Assembly (NCBI GenBank): GCA_955651875.1
Contig: CATPAP010000210.1
Location: 1-5,575 of the forward strand
Length of the DNA: 5,575 bases
Source: Candidatus Dormiibacterota bacterium
Lineage (GTDB): Bacteria; Chloroflexota; Dormibacteria; Aeolococcales; Aeolococcaceae
Reading direction: 5' to 3'
Translations under genes and position numbers: made by a program
The notes under the pieces: model-generated
The model's input: the letters and a program-made list of their open reading frames with translations, nothing else
Databases searched by the model: none
Told to the model about the DNA's origin: nothing
In this document: piece by piece, positions 4,873 to 5,575 of the stretch
Numbering within the stretch: position 1 is the stretch's first letter
Layout: the number at the start of each line of letters is the position of its first letter

Positions 4873-5457
4873 GTGCTTGTCATCCTCATGGGACCGCCGG
4901 GAAGCGGCAAGGGACGTCAGGCGCCGCTTCTCGCCACTGACCTTGGTGTCAAACAGCTCTCCACCGGCGACGTGCTCCGCGTTGAGGCGAGCCGGGGGAG
5001 CGCTCTCGGCGCCACCGTGGCCCCGCTGATGGAGGCGGGCGCGCTGGTCCCCGACGACCTGGTGGTCCGCATCATCACCGACTGGCTTCGCGAGGACGAC
5101 CTCGCCCCCGGCGCCGTCCTCGACGGTTTCCCGCGTACTGTCGGCCAAGCACGCGCCCTCGACCACGTCCTCGCCGACCAAGGACGCGGCATCGACGTGG
5201 TCATCTCGCTCCAGGTCCCCGAGGAGGCGCTCGCGGAGCGCATCTTGCGCCGCGCCGAGGAACAGGGACGCGCCGACGACACCCCGGCGACGGTACGACG
5301 GCGCATGGCCGACCACCGCGCCAAGACGGAGCCGGTGCTCGACCACTACCGCGCCGCGGGGGTGCGCATCGCCGACGTCGACGGCGTCGGCGCCATCGAG
5401 GTGGTGCGGCAGCGAATCCGCGCCGCCGCCGGCGGCGATGGTCACACCCGGGCGTGA
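4873..5457 (+). CDS. adk: Adenylate kinase, short-LID type
   Basis: The 194-residue product interconverts ATP + AMP and 2 ADP in the cytoplasm. It shows the P-loop GPPGSGKG (7-14), the AMP-binding STGDVLR (30-36, Arg36), the signature LDGFPRT (83-89, Arg88), Arg123, and a short LID replacement GRADDTPATVRRRM (132-145) lacking the zinc/long LID, as in mycobacterial Adk. GTG 4873 is chosen because GGAGGGAG (4860-4867) lies 5 bases upstream and MLVILMGPPGSGKG starts where adenylate kinases normally start. The frame upstream of it is the noncoding spacer. One oddity: residue 15, nearly always Thr in the GKGTQ motif, is Arg (GKGRQ), which may alter phosphate handling. The housekeeping adk usually sits by secY and map; this isolated gene may be a second copy. 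The start region is duplicated at 804. Confidence 0.95.
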   Translation: MLVILMGPPGSGKGRQAPLLATDLGVKQLSTGDVLRVEASRGSALGATVAPLMEAGALVPDDLVVRIITDWLREDDLAPGAVLDGFPRTVGQARALDHVLADQGRGIDVVISLQVPEEALAERILRRAEEQGRADDTPATVRRRMADHRAKTEPVLDHYRAAGVRIADVDGVGAIEVVRQRIRAAAGGDGHTRA

Positions 5458-5499
5458 GTCAGTGCCATCGACGTCGTCTGCCCGTGAGCGGTCGGCCGG

Positions 5500-5575
5500 T
5501 CAGCCCTTGTCGGGAGCCGTGCCCACCTCGGCCAAAAGACGCGCTGCGTAGTCACCCTGCAGATTCATGAGCTTC
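5500..5575 (-). CDS. Partial gene, C-terminal 24 residues
   Basis: From the right edge the minus strand reads, in a frame with G/C-rich third positions, KLMNLQGDYAARLLAEVGTA followed by PDKG and TGA at 5500-5502. The Leu-Gln-x-x-Tyr-Ala-x-Arg-Leu-Leu pattern is helical and reminiscent of a phasin-type C-terminus. That would suit the phasin-like gene nearby, but 24 residues are too few to assign a family. It converges with adenylate kinase across a 42-base gap. The start lies outside the window. Confidence 0.45.
   Translation of the reverse strand, partial: KLMNLQGDYAARLLAEVGTAPDKG

Larger units (their letters stand above)
4406..4881 (+). repeat. Right copy of the diverged direct repeat
   Basis: This is the intact counterpart of 338-812 in the same orientation, beginning at the Shine-Dalgarno and ending within codon 3 of adenylate kinase. 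Relative to the left copy it lacks the two frameshifting bases. It carries about five extra bases near the end of the small gene, which move its stop from TAG/TAA to TGA and lengthen the C-terminus by three residues. The best-conserved non-coding part is 4810-4881, including the hairpin before adenylate kinase. Confidence 0.85.

Noticed and set aside
4693..5445. Minus-strand ORF of 250 codons
   Set aside because: It is antisense to adenylate kinase and its spacer; the sense protein carries all diagnostic motifs.

Overview
The window is high-GC bacterial DNA, most consistent with an actinobacterium. The evidence is a short-LID adenylate kinase of the actinobacterial kind, GC-rich third codon positions and an actinobacterial-style tRNA-Gly(GCC) fragment. 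This placement is inference; no marker here fixes a genus.

Layout. Bases 1-231 hold the start of a minus-strand membrane-anchored protein that runs off the left edge. Bases 338-812 and 4406-4881 are two diverged copies, in the same orientation, of one unit: a Shine-Dalgarno, a small phasin-like gene, a spacer with a conserved hairpin, and the first three codons of adenylate kinase. In the left copy the small gene is broken by two single-base frameshifts and the kinase start runs into unrelated sequence. In the right copy the small gene (4419-4700) and a complete adenylate kinase (4873-5457) are intact. A near-consensus sigma70-type promoter (4318-4347) precedes the right copy only. About 3.6 kb lies between the copies.

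That intervening segment holds a two-component system on the minus strand: a NarL/FixJ-type response regulator (2608-3360) followed by an overlapping NarL-type sensor kinase (1158-2618). The kinase is followed at once by a hairpin. On the other side lie a palindrome, a 3' fragment of tRNA-Gly(GCC) (3526-3582), and a PsiE-family membrane protein (3751-4221) whose start overlaps the stop of a ten-residue leader ORF. The right edge holds the last 24 codons of another minus-strand gene.

How the parts may fit together. The response regulator and sensor kinase form one operon, and their input signal is unknown. PsiE proteins are named for phosphate starvation in E. coli, but nothing here shows a Pho box. 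The direct repeats flanking the segment, the decay of the left copy and the tRNA fragment all suggest a locus rebuilt by duplication or integration. No integrase or transposase is visible, so the mechanism stays open. I see no CRISPR array, toxin-antitoxin pair, defence system or insertion sequence.
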